DNA of 64,000 bases from Diphasiastrum complanatum (lineage: Eukaryota > Streptophyta > Lycopodiopsida > Lycopodiales > Lycopodiaceae), in the NCBI GenBank assembly GCA_029204225.1, contig CM055106.1:51281325-51345324 (forward strand), read 5' to 3'. Positions within the stretch are counted from its first letter, which is position 1. Every line of letters begins with the position of its first letter. The position numbers and the translations under genes are program-made. Below the pieces are notes generated by a model. The model was given only the letters and a program-made list of their open reading frames with translations. It was not told the origin of the DNA and searched no databases. Below are positions 9,850-21,124 of this stretch, piece by piece.

Positions 9850-11178
9850 TTTTGATCTGAAAAAATACCTGCACATTTAACAATGTTAGGATTAGAGATT
9901 TGTTATGATCATATTTTAATTTACAATAAGTAGTTGTAATAAATTAGTGGAGATGCTTAATATAACATTGGTCACAATTGACAAAAAAAAAAATGTGAAA
10001 TTCATGCACACCTGTTCACAATGACGAGGCAACACCAACGTGTCAGAAAAGTCCATTCTTAATGTCCTGGTTGAATCGATAGCAAAAAATCCACTACGAT
10101 CTTTTTTTATGGTTGCATTTGATCCTCTATAGTTGATTTTGAACCATTTCATGTCAAACAAAAAATATTTACCCATTTCACCAAAACACATCTCATATAT
10201 GGCTTGTATGGTTCCTACATGCTCAAGCTCTCCAGAAATTGGACTTTGATCTCGAGCACTACTTTGACTTTCTTGATGGAAAGATGCCATCACACCACAA
10301 TCATAAGTTCGTAGTTTCATATCAATTGATTCAATGCGATGATGATGACCATATGCCCACATTGCAGTATACTTTCGATACTGTCACATGTTAAAATTTA
10401 TAATTAAAACAATAATCAATCATCGTACAAATTTAAATTGTTCAATTGAAAAAAAAATTGAGTTATAGACTTCTAAACCTTCCAATCACATCCTCTTGCA
10501 AGTTCCCATTCTGTGTCAGATATGAATTCTCTCTTTGATCTTGCTTGTTGGAGCGTATCAATCATCCAGAGTCTATGGGCAATGGCCCAACATCATGTGA
10601 AGGTGCAGCTTGATCTCTACGCCTATTGCGTCGGTGTCGATTTCTAGTCAATACCCTTTTTTTTTTTTGCTTGTTCATATAATTCCAACCACTTATCCAT
10701 TACCCCTTAATTATATAGCATGAAAATTGAAATTTTTTCTCTCAAAATACGTGTATTTTTTTTAAGACTATTCATACCTTGAGGTTTTTCACCTTTCAAC
10801 TCATTGCTTTCCTCATCATGCCGCCATAGATGGATCTATTTGAAGCAAAACTTCAGTAACATAAAATAGAGGTTCTTACACTAAGCTTCTCTCTGACATG
10901 CTTTGCCTTCTGACACACAATATCTTTCAACACTTTCATATATCTCTCTAAGAAAAACATCCACCTACAAAAAAATTTAACACAATGAGAGCATTATGTT
11001 ATTGATTTTAAAAAGAATCACACTACATTTATTGAAACCACTAAAATCAAAATCATGTGTATTATACCTTGAGTGCACAGGACTGCCAATACCAACTTTT
11101 TGCACCAAGTGCACAAGCAGATGCACCTGTATGTCTAGGATAGAAGTTGGAAAATCCCTCTCAAGCATACATACAGCC
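9850..11178 (-). pseudogene. CACTA (En/Spm, TNP2-like) transposase relic with introns
   Basis: Reading on the minus strand: MLERDFPTSILDIQVHLLVH (from 11168) joined across an intron to RWMFFLERYMKVLK, the signature of the DUF4218 region of TNP2-like transposases (FFD-VHL then RWMYPFERYMK); then an exon near 10560-10479; then 10380-10012 with YDCGVMASF, HVGTIQAIYEM and FDMKWFKINYRG, matching the DUF4216 pattern. Three GT...AG introns fit: 10966-11067, 10381-10478 and 9868-10011. The region upstream of DUF4218 is cut off at about 11178 by CopE sequence, and catalytic parts are absent. It is a non-functional remnant; order and spacing support one gene, not separate scraps. Confidence 0.75.
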
Positions 11179-12400
11179 AGGTATGTCTACTTGCAGATCA
11201 GGTGCATCAGACTCATGACGACTCGCCAGACACTCTGTGGCACAAAAGACTCTAACACATGAACTCAATGGCACTTTACCAGACAAGCAATCATGGAGTG
11301 ATAACAGGGGTCAGCATCTCGAATGCAACCAGTTCAACCATCTATGATGCATGTTTGAAGGGAAAGATGTCACGCACACCATTCATCAAAGACTCCTACA
11401 GAACGACAAAGATTCTGGATCTAGTGCACTCTGACATCTGCGGACCATTTGACGTGATCTCAGTAGGAGGTTCAAAGTATTACATAACCTTCATTCATGA
11501 TTATAGCAAATTTGCCAGAGTGTATTTCATTCATAATAAATCTGAAGCACTTGATAAATTCACAGAATATGTGAATTGGACAGAAAGATGCACAGGCAGC
11601 AAAGTAAAGCAGATCAAAACAGATCGAGGTGGCAAATACATCTCAAATCGCTTCACTGACTTCTGCAATGATCGTGACATCATTCACAAAAGAACTGCAG
11701 CCTACACACCACAGCACAATGGTGGTGCTGAACGAAAGAACAGGACCCTAATGGAAGCAGCCAGATGCATGATGGCTTACTCGAAAGCTCCAAAGGCACT
11801 GTGGACTGAAGCAGTAGCTACAGCCGCATACATCCAAAACAGAACAGGCAAGTCTGGTGTTCCTCACTTGACACCACATGAGCTATGGTGGGGTAGAAAG
11901 CCCAACCTGTCTCACACCAGAATCTTTGGCTATGCAGCTTATGCACATATTCCTAATAAGCTTCGAAATAAGCTTGATGAGGAAGCCAAGCAGGGATTCC
12001 TGATAGGTTATGACAACAACTCGTCATACTACAGAGTCTACATGCTAGACACAAACACTGTGAAAACAATGAGAGATGTCAGATTCGATGAGAGCAGGAC
12101 AATGGCCAATGATGATCCTGTCAGTTACGAAGTTCTGGAGAGACAATACTATGACCTGATGCCAATGACAGAGGGAGCAGAGGACGAACACGAAAATGAA
12201 GATTTTTGAGTCGTCTCCCATTCGAGCGACGAATCTGTCGAATAAAGATTTGAGAGACAACCTGCTGCACAGTTCCTGTAAACCAAGATGGTTTCGGACC
12301 GAGAAGAGTAGACAAAGAAAAAGACATAGGTGTTCTAAGAGGATCTCCAAGAAGGTCGACAAGACCATGAAGAGCACCAACACACCTGTAGTAATGTCGT
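11179..12400 (+). pseudogene. CopE 3'-half: integrase of a Ty1/copia element
   Basis: The open frame 11259-12209 (316 codons) holds the end of the GAG-preintegrase region and a full integrase core: D in HSDICGPF, D in IKTDRGGKY, E in GGAERKNRT, then WWGRKPNLSHTRIFGYAAY and the C-terminal region. The triad is intact. Between 11179 and 11259 there is a frameshift. After 12209 the frame is lost, but similarity to CopE at 23829-27895 continues to about 12400 and stops before RT. The left edge begins within about 5 nt of where the CopE 5'-half at 18029-19832 ends, on the opposite strand. Confidence 0.85.
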
Positions 12401-12568
12401 ACAATTCTTTTGCCATTAGTCTAAGTGGAAGAATTAGTCTAAGTGATAGGAGAAACTATCAGTGTCTTAAGTATGAAAATTTGATACTGAAAATACTGAA
12501 CAAAAAAACAATTACTCTATCGGCTAGTAGAGTCTTGTAGTATGGAAGCTAATCAAGCTATGAAAATG

Positions 12569-12580
12569 GCTCTAATACCA
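12569..12580 (-). other. Possible primer site and LTR edge
   Basis: On the minus strand this reads TGGTATTAGAGC, one base from the tRNA-Met site, and it is preceded by ...CTCAAACA, so an LTR of a minus-strand element could start at 12581 and extend right. The following 300 bp contain repeated CGAAC words like the CopE LTR. Weak evidence. Confidence 0.35.
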
Positions 12581-12960
12581 TGTTTGAGAGAGAGGGGAGT
12601 TGTATGACGAACACGAACGAGAAACGAACTCGAACAGAAGATGTTCGAGGAACAAACTCGAACAGAAAATGTTTGTGCACAGCAAAATGAGTTATATGAC
12701 TCTCTAAGCTTGACTATGCCTATCAGAATGAATAGAACTTTAATGATGAAAATCATGGTCATTCTAGATTACACAGCCAAGCAGTGTAGTGTAGAATTTG
12801 ATTGCAATCCATTTTTAGAGTAAGTAGCAGTAGAATCTATAGAACGTTCATTTGCGCTGCACTCTGTTATGTGAAAGAGCGTTCTAGGCTTGCATCTTTA
12901 TGTAGAATGTAAGTGCATTCAAGAGTTCAACCCTGAGTTGTCCTCTGACAGGCAGGACAA
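12581..12960. other. Non-coding, possibly LTR remnant
   Basis: It begins TGTTTGAGAG and has GAACGAGAAACGAACTCGAAC-like repeats to about 12670. No coding motif seen. GypF sequence starts near 12990. Confidence 0.3.
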
Positions 12961-12969
12961 TAAAATATA

Positions 12970-14017
12970 TTATAGAGTTATTCAGTCCATTTTTGCCTGG
13001 CCTGGGCAATGTTAATAAGATATTGACTGCCAAGTATTGGTGGCCAACAATGTTCAAGGATGTATCAAATTTTATTCGTTCATGTGATCCATGCCAGAGA
13101 TCTGACAAGCCCACAAAAGCAATGAATTGGCCGTTGACACCAATCCTACCTCTTGCACCATTTCTAAAGTGGGGGATTGACTTTGTCAGTCCAATCAAAC
13201 CTGTGACCCGACATACAAAATGTCATTATATTCTAGTTGCAACGGATTATGCTACAAAGAACGTTGAAGCAGAGCCGACGAAATAAACGATGTGAAAACT
13301 GTCGCGACGTTCTTATTCAAAAGTATAATCACAAGATATGGTTGTCCACTTGAACTAGTAAGTGACCGAGGTACACATTTTTTAAACGACACGATACGGT
13401 TGCTGACAACATATTTTCTGATCAAACACAGAAAAACTACACCGTATAATCCAAAAGCAAATGGGTTGACAGAAAGAGCTGATGGAATTTTATGTAAGAT
13501 CCTAAATAAAATTACTATTGCACATGCAACAGATTGGAATCAGAAACTACCATCAGTTCTCTGGGCTTATCACAACACAGAAAAAATCACGACGAAGCAG
13601 ACACTATATTTTCTGACGTATGGTATGCATCCTATTTTGCCAATTGTATTTGAGGTGAAAACTTTTCGTATTCAAGCTCAACGAACAGATGCAGAATGTA
13701 TAAATGAAAGGTTGACTAATATTGAAGAACTAGCTGAAGCTCGTGTGACTTCACAAAAATTAACAAAGGAAATCCAAGAACAAAGAAAGAAGAAGTATGA
13801 TAGTCATATCAGGAAATGTGATCTGAAAGCTGATGACTTTGTGCTGATATATGACAGTCGACATCAAAAGTTTTCTGGAAAACCCCATATGAGATGGCTT
13901 GGAGCTTATAAAGTCATAGAGGTGTTTGACAATGGTTCTGTGCAACTTCAATCACTTGAAGGTGAACTGTTACCTACACGTATTAATGGGTCCAGACTGA
14001 AGAAATACTACCTTTGA
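12970..14017 (+). pseudogene. GypF integrase (Ty3/gypsy, second family)
   Basis: Two frames meet near 13290. The first (12993-13286) has the C-terminal half of the zinc finger ([10 protein letters not shown]) and the core start with D in [10 protein letters not shown]. The second (13292-14017) has D in VSDRGTHF, E in NGLTERADG and the integrase C-terminal region ending NGSRLKKYYL. The triad is present but split by one frameshift and a stop near 13284. The HH part of the zinc finger is missing. It is clearly diverged from GypA integrase while keeping the same ending (NGSRLKKYYL versus NGSRLHKYWPPQ). Confidence 0.85.
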
Positions 14018-14640
14018 CCAGAATTTTTTTATTCTTATTATTTTCTAGTATTTTTCTGGAATTAATCGCGAATTTTTTTTATCTTTTCTAATATTTTTCG
14101 CGACTTTTCTTTTATCTTTTCTAGAAATTTTTGTGAAATTTTCTACCACCTTCCGACATTTTTCATAATGTCTCGTAAAATTTTTGAGAATTTTTCTTGA
14201 CTTCTCTCAATCTTTCAATATAATTTTTTAAGTATTTTTAAGAATTTTTCACGACACAAAATGTTAATCAAATTTTTGTAAATCATTTCCAAGAATTTTT
14301 CTAAAATCTTTTCTAGCATTTTCTCCAGTTTTTCGAGAAATTTTCTAGTATGTTGCTAAAATTTTCGAGAAATTTTCGTGAGTTTCTGTATCATTTTTTT
14401 AGGATCCTGCGAGAAAGTTTCGCGAAACTTTCTAGAATCTCTTGAGAATCTCTCGACCTACTTTTTGGATTCCTCCATTAAAGATGGTGGCCACGTGATC
14501 ATCATTTTTCACACGTGTGCACGCTCACATATCAAAACAGATATTGTTTCTTCTTAATTTAATTTTTTTTTTCACAAACAATCTTTCGTCATTAAAGATC
14601 GATCTGTCAAATTATAGTTTCAAACACTGAGCCATGCACG
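14018..14640 (+). other. GypF spacer between integrase and ORF3, with T-rich repeated words
   Basis: No coding potential. 14030-14420 is made of loosely repeated words of the type ATTTTTCTAGAA, TTTTTCGCGA and TTTTCTAGTAT, giving many short inverted pairs (TTTTCTAG with CTAGAAA). From 14480 the sequence is more ordinary. In position it corresponds to the GypA spacer but has no visible similarity to it. Confidence 0.5.
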
Positions 14641-14849
14641 TCCTCCATAAATGGAAGTGACAGATGTCATATCACCACGCCACATCATCATCCCTTCCAC
14701 ACTGCTATTGCATAACATAGTTATTTTCCATTTTCTTCCTTACACTTTCTTCCTGCGATTACATACTTTCCTATGCTTATTCTCTTTGCGATCAAAGCTC
14801 ACTCATACGAACTATTGTGATCTACGGAGTTGTCGTCAAACATTCGACC

Positions 14850-17549
14850 AATGGCTTATGGATCAAGTTCTAGGTCTACTATCATTTGGAAAGCATGCGT
14901 AGGAATCCGTTTGGCATCCATTCAGTCCTTTTTGGATCGATGCAGGTTGGCTGATCTGAAAGTAGACCTCTCAATCATCCTCTCTGAAGTCAGCACGGAA
15001 TTTGTGAACTCCATCCACTCAATCTCTGAGGTGGACTTTAGAATTCATGTGCGAGGCCAATTCTTCACTATCATTGAAGACCTGTTCTGCACAGCTCTCA
15101 GGTTACCTTTGGATAGAAAGATGGTTTCAACCAACAAAGACTCAGTGGATGAAGCAGCCCACATCTTAAGCAACTGTTTCGTACCCACGAAGGGGTACAA
15201 AATTTCAATGATCCGCAATACAACATTTAAACTGTTCTGTAAATATGCAAACCAAGCAATATTTTTGACGGATGCGGATGCCACAATTTCAGTTCAAAAT
15301 TTTGGTTACATATTAGACACACTTGCTAGTAATCCAGTTTGCTTTGGCATTATTACCTACAAGGTTTTTTTGCAATGGATTAAGCATCAAAAGTTTTTTG
15401 GCGTTGGAGCACATGTTTCTCAATTGTGTGCCAATTTTGACATTTGACCGAGTAAGAGAAAACAATGCTGACATGAAGGATGTTGGCTCCCAAGCCAATT
15501 GATCTTTCCAGCATCCTGTCTGTCCCTATTCCGATTGAACCAGATGCTGCACCAGCAGTTGAAGTGACAGCTACCACTGCTATGGAGATTGATGCTGCAC
15601 CATCCCAACCAGATACAGTTCCAACTGGGGCAATGGATACAGATGGTGGTGCTGCTGCTGCTGATTCTTCAAAGCTAGCATCTGCTTTCACATCTCAGAA
15701 ACAACAAAGTGCATCCATCTCTCATGATGATGCAAACTAGTCTGACACATCAGACAAAGGATGAACAGCTACTGAAGGCGACCCTGGGACACCTATTGAA
15801 GATGAAGATGAACCAGACAACCAGCCCCAGTGGTTTTGAACCATGACAGAGAAAGCCAAAAATCTAGTGGCTGAAGTGTACAAGTTGGACAAATACCATC
15901 AAAAGATTACCATGGAATTTTTTAACTCAGAAAAGAGATGCCAAGAGGATCTAAAGACGTCCCACGAGAAGATCGATTCGCTTGAATCAGACAACACGAA
16001 GCTGATTGAACAAAATCATTCTCTCAAAACACAACTTCAGACTCTAATAAACGAAGCTAATTCTTTGAAGAAGATGAATAAGGCAATTCAGGCCAAGTCT
16101 GACAATTTTCAGACTCAAAATGATTATTTAAAACAACAACTTTTGGCTGCGAATCAACATAACGTCTCCCTCTAAAAATATTTGCAGGAGGAGAAAATGA
16201 CTAGAATAAAATCAGAAGCTTCTCTCTTTGTGCGCACCAATGCAGGCTCAGTCACAGTAGACCTCACAAAGCTGAACCAGCTCCAAGGGCAGATGCTCAA
16301 AAATTTTCGAGTCGAGTTCTTGCAACCGCTCGAGGATGCGAAGGCACTTGTCGAGGAAGAGTTGGCTGAGCTGCAGGAGCTCTTGAGTGAAGCCACCCCA
16401 TCTTGCAGCGGGCCCAATTCACACAACGTATAATTTCAGGCCCTGCTTCGCATTGATGACCTCACACAACAACTTTAAGCTGTGTCATCCTGTTCCGGAG
16501 CCTCAAACCATCCTGAGTATTTGGAGGCTGTCGCGAATCTTGACAAGCTCGAGCAGGAGCTGTCGAATCTTAAGCAACAATTGGAAGATCAAAAGCTAGC
16601 TGCTGAGTTGCAAACTCAGGTTTTGGCAACTGTATCCACACAACCAAAGCGAACATGGCATAATCAGTCAAAGGTATGTGCTGACAGATTTCCGTGCATT
16701 TGTTGAACGCTTCTGGAAATGGTGTCCACATGCATTTAATGTTGAATTGCAATGGCATGTGGATTACATGATGCTACCAAGCGCAGTAGGCATCGCCTTC
16801 AACGAATGGAAGCAATCTTGGGAGAAGAACGATTTTCTCTAGTTATGGGCCCAACTCTCTATTGAACAGAAAGGATGTCTCTGTTGGGGCATAATTCAGG
16901 GTAAGTTCCAGGTCGTGTCTTTCGGATCAGTAGAGTTATACATTGGCTCTTCGACTATGTATGCTCTAGAATATATGCGAATCAAAGAGTTTCAATTTTT
17001 GCAGAACGAAGACAATAAGCGACATTTTTGGAAGCGAAAGGCACAATTTCAGCTGAACAAACTGCAAGCTGTCGCGGATCTAGGCGAATTCGATGATGTC
17101 GGGCTGCTGATCAATATAAATATGGTTTATCTAGAACTATTTAGTCTTTATGTGGATTGGGAGCAAAATCTTGCAGATTATTTTGCAGAAATTTGATACA
17201 ATCTGCAAGACAGAAGGAAGTCATTTCACTACAAGCAGTTTTGTACATATTTATTTTGGCAGTTTGGTACTTTCGTGGCAAAGACATTATTTTTTGTTCA
17301 AAATCTTTATGTTAAAAGTCTTTTATTAGATTTTTAGCTCGTTCCTATAAAGAAGTCACTCTTCATAGTGATTCAGACGAAGATACAAAGTTAACTCAGG
17401 AGCTGTTCGATGGAGCATTGCTCCTGGTCAAGTTAGAAGAATTTGGCAACTTACCAGTTGGCTGTTACACAAAATCAAAAGAAGACTTAGAAGCTCAACA
17501 AAACTTGGATTTTGTTCAAAAATTATATGAAGAATTGAATTGTTCATAA
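14850..17549 (+). pseudogene. GypF ORF3: N-terminal domain, acidic linker, coiled coil, C-terminal regions
   Basis: A start at MAYGSSSRST (14850) is likely. Parts: N-terminal region 14850-15447, about 200 residues, with VDFRIHVRGQFFTIIEDLF, which recalls the 'putative plant transposon protein' pattern; linker 15480-15840 rich in Ala, Asp, Pro and Thr; long heptad-like coiled coil 15843-16640 (EKIDSLESDNTKLIEQNHSL and after); a Trp- and Phe-rich region 16672-17196 open except for one TAG; and a last piece 17334-17549 ending ELNCS. At least two frame changes and several stops. Same plan, position and length (about 2.7 kb) as GypA ORF3, with little residue identity. Function unknown. Confidence 0.6.
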
Positions 17550-18020
17550 AACAGTCATTCATGCCTTTGTTGTGCTGATGTTTCTATGAGATGCTGCATT
17601 TTTGAAGTTTAAAGATGTTTTGAAGTTTGATTCTCAACAATTCAAAGATCAACTTAAAACAATCTATTCAATTAAAGAAACAGCAAGACACATATTCTCT
17701 AAGACGAAGAAATATCTATAGGATGAAATATACGAAGAAATATCTTTTTGTCTTAACGAAAATTTGAAGAACAGAATGTTTCGCGAATAATTCTCAAAAA
17801 GAAGATGTTATGTTCACGAGGACGTTTCACATTTGAGGAAGGAGATATATGTGATGCCATCTTATTGTTAAAAATTGAATATCAACATAAATATGGCATG
17901 ATATACTCGAAAATGAAGATATGAGCTAGTTAAGTATAAATCGTGAAGAGGCCTAAGTCATTTTTTGGGAATATATTTCCTAAGTACTTGTCTTGTAATT
18001 AAGGGCAAGACCTTTAATAA
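17550..18020. other. No recognisable gene
   Basis: A/T-rich. A purine-rich GAGGAAGGAGATATATG at about 17836-17852 could be a polypurine tract, but no LTR follows that I can recognise. Confidence 0.35.
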
Positions 18021-18028
18021 GAAAGAGA

Positions 18029-19832
18029 TCATATAGGTTCCCTTTCCTTCTGCCTTGAGCGATGAGAGTAATGGCATCAATCACGTTGCATGCTTCATTA
18101 GAAAATGTCACACGCATCCCTGCATGTGCTATTCTTGCTACAGAGAGCAAGTCTTGTTGCAGAGTAGGCACAAACAGAACGTCTTCAAGTTGTCTGTCTC
18201 TACCATGGGTGTTGAGCCATATTGAACTAATACTGTTCACTTGATGTCTAGATCCATCTCCAAGAACTATGAATCTTGAGAGATCTGCACTTCTGAAATC
18301 CGACATGATTTGTCTTGATCTCACAAAGTGTGAGGTGGCTCGTGAATCTAGGATAACCTCATGTGTGTCAAATGTTGATGCTGCACACATGTCATCATAG
18401 ATATAGGCGGTCGAACAATTTCTGTTCATTCTTTCTTTGCCCATTTTTGAGCTCTCGGGCTCCTCGACATAGGATGAACTATTGCTATTCTCCTGTCTGT
18501 TCTGTGCTGACTTGTTTCTTGGGTTCTGGCGGCAATCCATGGCTGCGTGACCCTTCTTGTGGCAATGGATACACTCAATCTTGGGATTGAGCCAGCAGGT
18601 ATCTATTGTATGCCCGTCTCTTCTACATCTCACACAAGTCTTCTTGTCTGCACCTTGTTGTTTCGACCTTCCTTTGGTCTTCCAGTTGTCTTTGCTTGTT
18701 CCCTCTGCTTGCTGGTCATGATCCTACCTCTGATTAGACTCCCTCTTAGGCTTAAATTATTTTTTTTGATTTTTGTTTGTTGCCTTAGAGGGCCTAGTCA
18801 GAACCATCTTTGTGATCAAGATGCTCTCTGGCCTCGACTTCCTCTCGAATCTCGACAATCGCCTTTTTGAGGTTCATGGTGGGATCTTTCGCGAGTAGAG
18901 TTCTTGTCATCTGGAATGATCTAGGTAAGGCTCTCAACAAGTATGTGAGCTGCTTCTTATCTAACACAAGATTCTCTGTTCCAGAGTTATGTAGTGACAA
19001 AAACAGAGCCTTCATCTTTCTTATGAAAGAAGTGAGGTCTTTTCCATCCCACTACAAATTCATCAGCTGATCTTCCAGCATCATGATTTGACTTCTTGAT
19101 TTCGTCAAAAATCTGGTGAGTAATACATCCCACATCTTCTTAGCTTTGGAGAGTGTAGCCAGGTCAAGTGTGAGACTATCTTCAATGGAAAATGATAGCA
19201 AGGCTATTGCCTTGTCGTTTTTCTCCCTCCATTCGTGTAGCTCTTGTCTGTTGTTGTAGGCATTTCTTCTATGCCATCCACCCAGGGGAATAGTCCTTCA
19301 CCCTTGAGTATCAAAGATGTCTTAACTTTCCAGGCTAGAAAGTTAGATCTTGAGGAATCAAGTATTGTGCAGATTTTGCTCTGCATGCTGCTGATTGAAG
19401 CCATTGCTTCTTGGAGTCTTTTCTCTTGTTGATGGTTGTTAGTCTGAATGTTGGGCCTCTTGGATCTACTAGCTTCTTGGCTAGCAGATATCTGTACTTC
19501 TAGGTACTTGCATGATCTTGCTGGTACTCTTTGGAGCATGCAGACAAGAGAAGGTTTCGTTTCTGTTGCTGGATTCGTTTTGGTCGTTTGCCTTCTCTCG
19601 TACTAGACCGCAAAAAATTTCGTTCGTGAATCTTTCATGTTTGTGAATCATTCGTCTTTCTCTGATTTGACTTTCATGTTCGCGAACCGTTCTTCTTCGT
19701 TTCCTTTGACTTTCATGTTCACGAAACTTTTCATGCTTCGTGTCTCCAGATCTTCGAATTTGCGAATGTCTTCGTCAGGCTAAGGGTTGAAAGCTAGCAA
19801 GGCTTTGTAATTAGAAATGTTTTGTTTCTTCA
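18029..19832 (-). pseudogene. CopE 5'-half on the minus strand: LTR part, gag, protease
   Basis: On the minus strand: an LTR start at 19832 (TGAAGAAACAAAAC, matching the CopE LTR at 23829), then gag from about 19400 (MASISSMQSKICTILD) to 18794, two zinc knuckles in 18633-18500 (CRRDGHTIDTC and CIHCHKKGHAAMDC), then the protease, whose site reads DSRAT instead of DSGAT. The gag middle present here is missing from the plus-strand CopE at 24984. It ends at 18029 within the region before integrase, where the fragment at 11179 takes up on the other strand. Several stops and frame changes; no primer site seen in its leader. Confidence 0.8.
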
Positions 19833-19863
19833 CTTTTGGCATGGAAAAGACGTTAATAAAGTT

Positions 19864-19990
<127 letters not shown>

Positions 19991-20065
19991 CAGCGGTGCC
20001 CAGCCAGCCTTTCACGAGTATTTCGGATGAATATTTCTCAGGAATATTTTCCAAGTGGCTTTTTT

Positions 20066-20420
20066 TTTTGACATCCAAGAGATAGCTCCATTACCTATGA
20101 AGATAGCATGTGCACTTATGGACTTTCTATCCATTTGGCCTCCAGCAAAGTCGAATCTGAGAATCCAAACAAGTTAGGTGATGATCCTCCATAAACAATG
20201 TCAAAATTACTAGTTCCCAAGATGTTTCTCAATTCCCTCTTGCCTAGCTTCCAATGCTCCACACCTAGATCATGAACCAACACAATAGCTTAGATCAGAT
20301 CTTGTGATGGTTAGATATATGAGTGAACCAACTAGCTTCCTCTAGAGAGTAATGTCCTCGAAGGATCTTTCATTACCTCTTATAGTGAAAAGCTGAAGGT
20401 GCTTTAAAAAATGGTTTCTA
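20066..20420 (-). pseudogene. Copia RT C-terminus and RNase H start, CopR relative
   Basis: On the minus strand, RT C-terminal text (SFEDITL, LVGSLIYLTITRSDLSYCVG) is followed by HWKLGKRELRNILGT and GGSSPNLFGFSDS, which match the RNase H entry of CopR at 28700-28880. Unlike CopR, this relative still has RT sequence immediately before RNase H, so it shows the ancestral order. Frames are broken. Confidence 0.7.
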
Positions 20421-20519
20421 AGGCATTCTGGCCACTTTGTTGTATTTTTCATGAAGGTCCGAAAACATATAATCGGCCTTTGATTTTTAGCATGCTCATT
20501 ACTTGAACGATTTGTTTAT

Positions 20520-20840
20520 GGCCTGGTGTGGCTGCCTCCGTAGCAGATGTTGAGAGTTTTCGTTGCTTGGATGTACTTCATGACCTTTCTTAGGGTCTTC
20601 TAATGAGTTGACATGAACTGGCTGAGTGCACTGATCGAATATGAAAGGTTTGGTCGCGTGCAGATCATTGCATACATCAGTGAGCCGATGATGGATTGAA
20701 ACGGGTAGCCCTTCATCTCCTCCTTTTCTGTCTCAATTTGAGGAGACTGTTCCTTTGATAACTTTAGTTTAGGGTCAAGTGGAAAGTCACCTGGTTTGCA
20801 GCTGGCCATTCCATACTTTTTCAGCACGTTGTTGAGATAT
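20520..20840 (-). pseudogene. Copia RT C-terminal fragment
   Basis: The frame 20827-20600 on the minus strand reads LKKYGMASCKPGDFPLDPKLKLS and GYPFQSIIGSLMYAMICTRPNLSYSISALSQFM, the connection between copia RT and RNase H. Similar text occurs in CopH at 51600-51730. Truncated at both ends. Confidence 0.8.
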
Positions 20841-21124
20841 CGTTGCTAACTGATGATCACCTCTTGTAGGAGCAGCGAAATTATTTTTGATAGAGTGAGG
20901 TGCTCCTAGGTAGAAATTGACATCACCCAATTTTTGTAGGCTTCAGGTACTGTATTTTTGAAAATGAAATTACACTGTACATATAGTTCTTCACTCAGGC
21001 AATCCATGCATGAACAAGGTTGTCGTTGATGGGATGCGTGTCCCATCGACTCGCCTCGTGGTGAGGCCAACTGATCCTTATCGACTGATAGGACCCTTAG
21101 TACAATAACACAATTATTATACTT

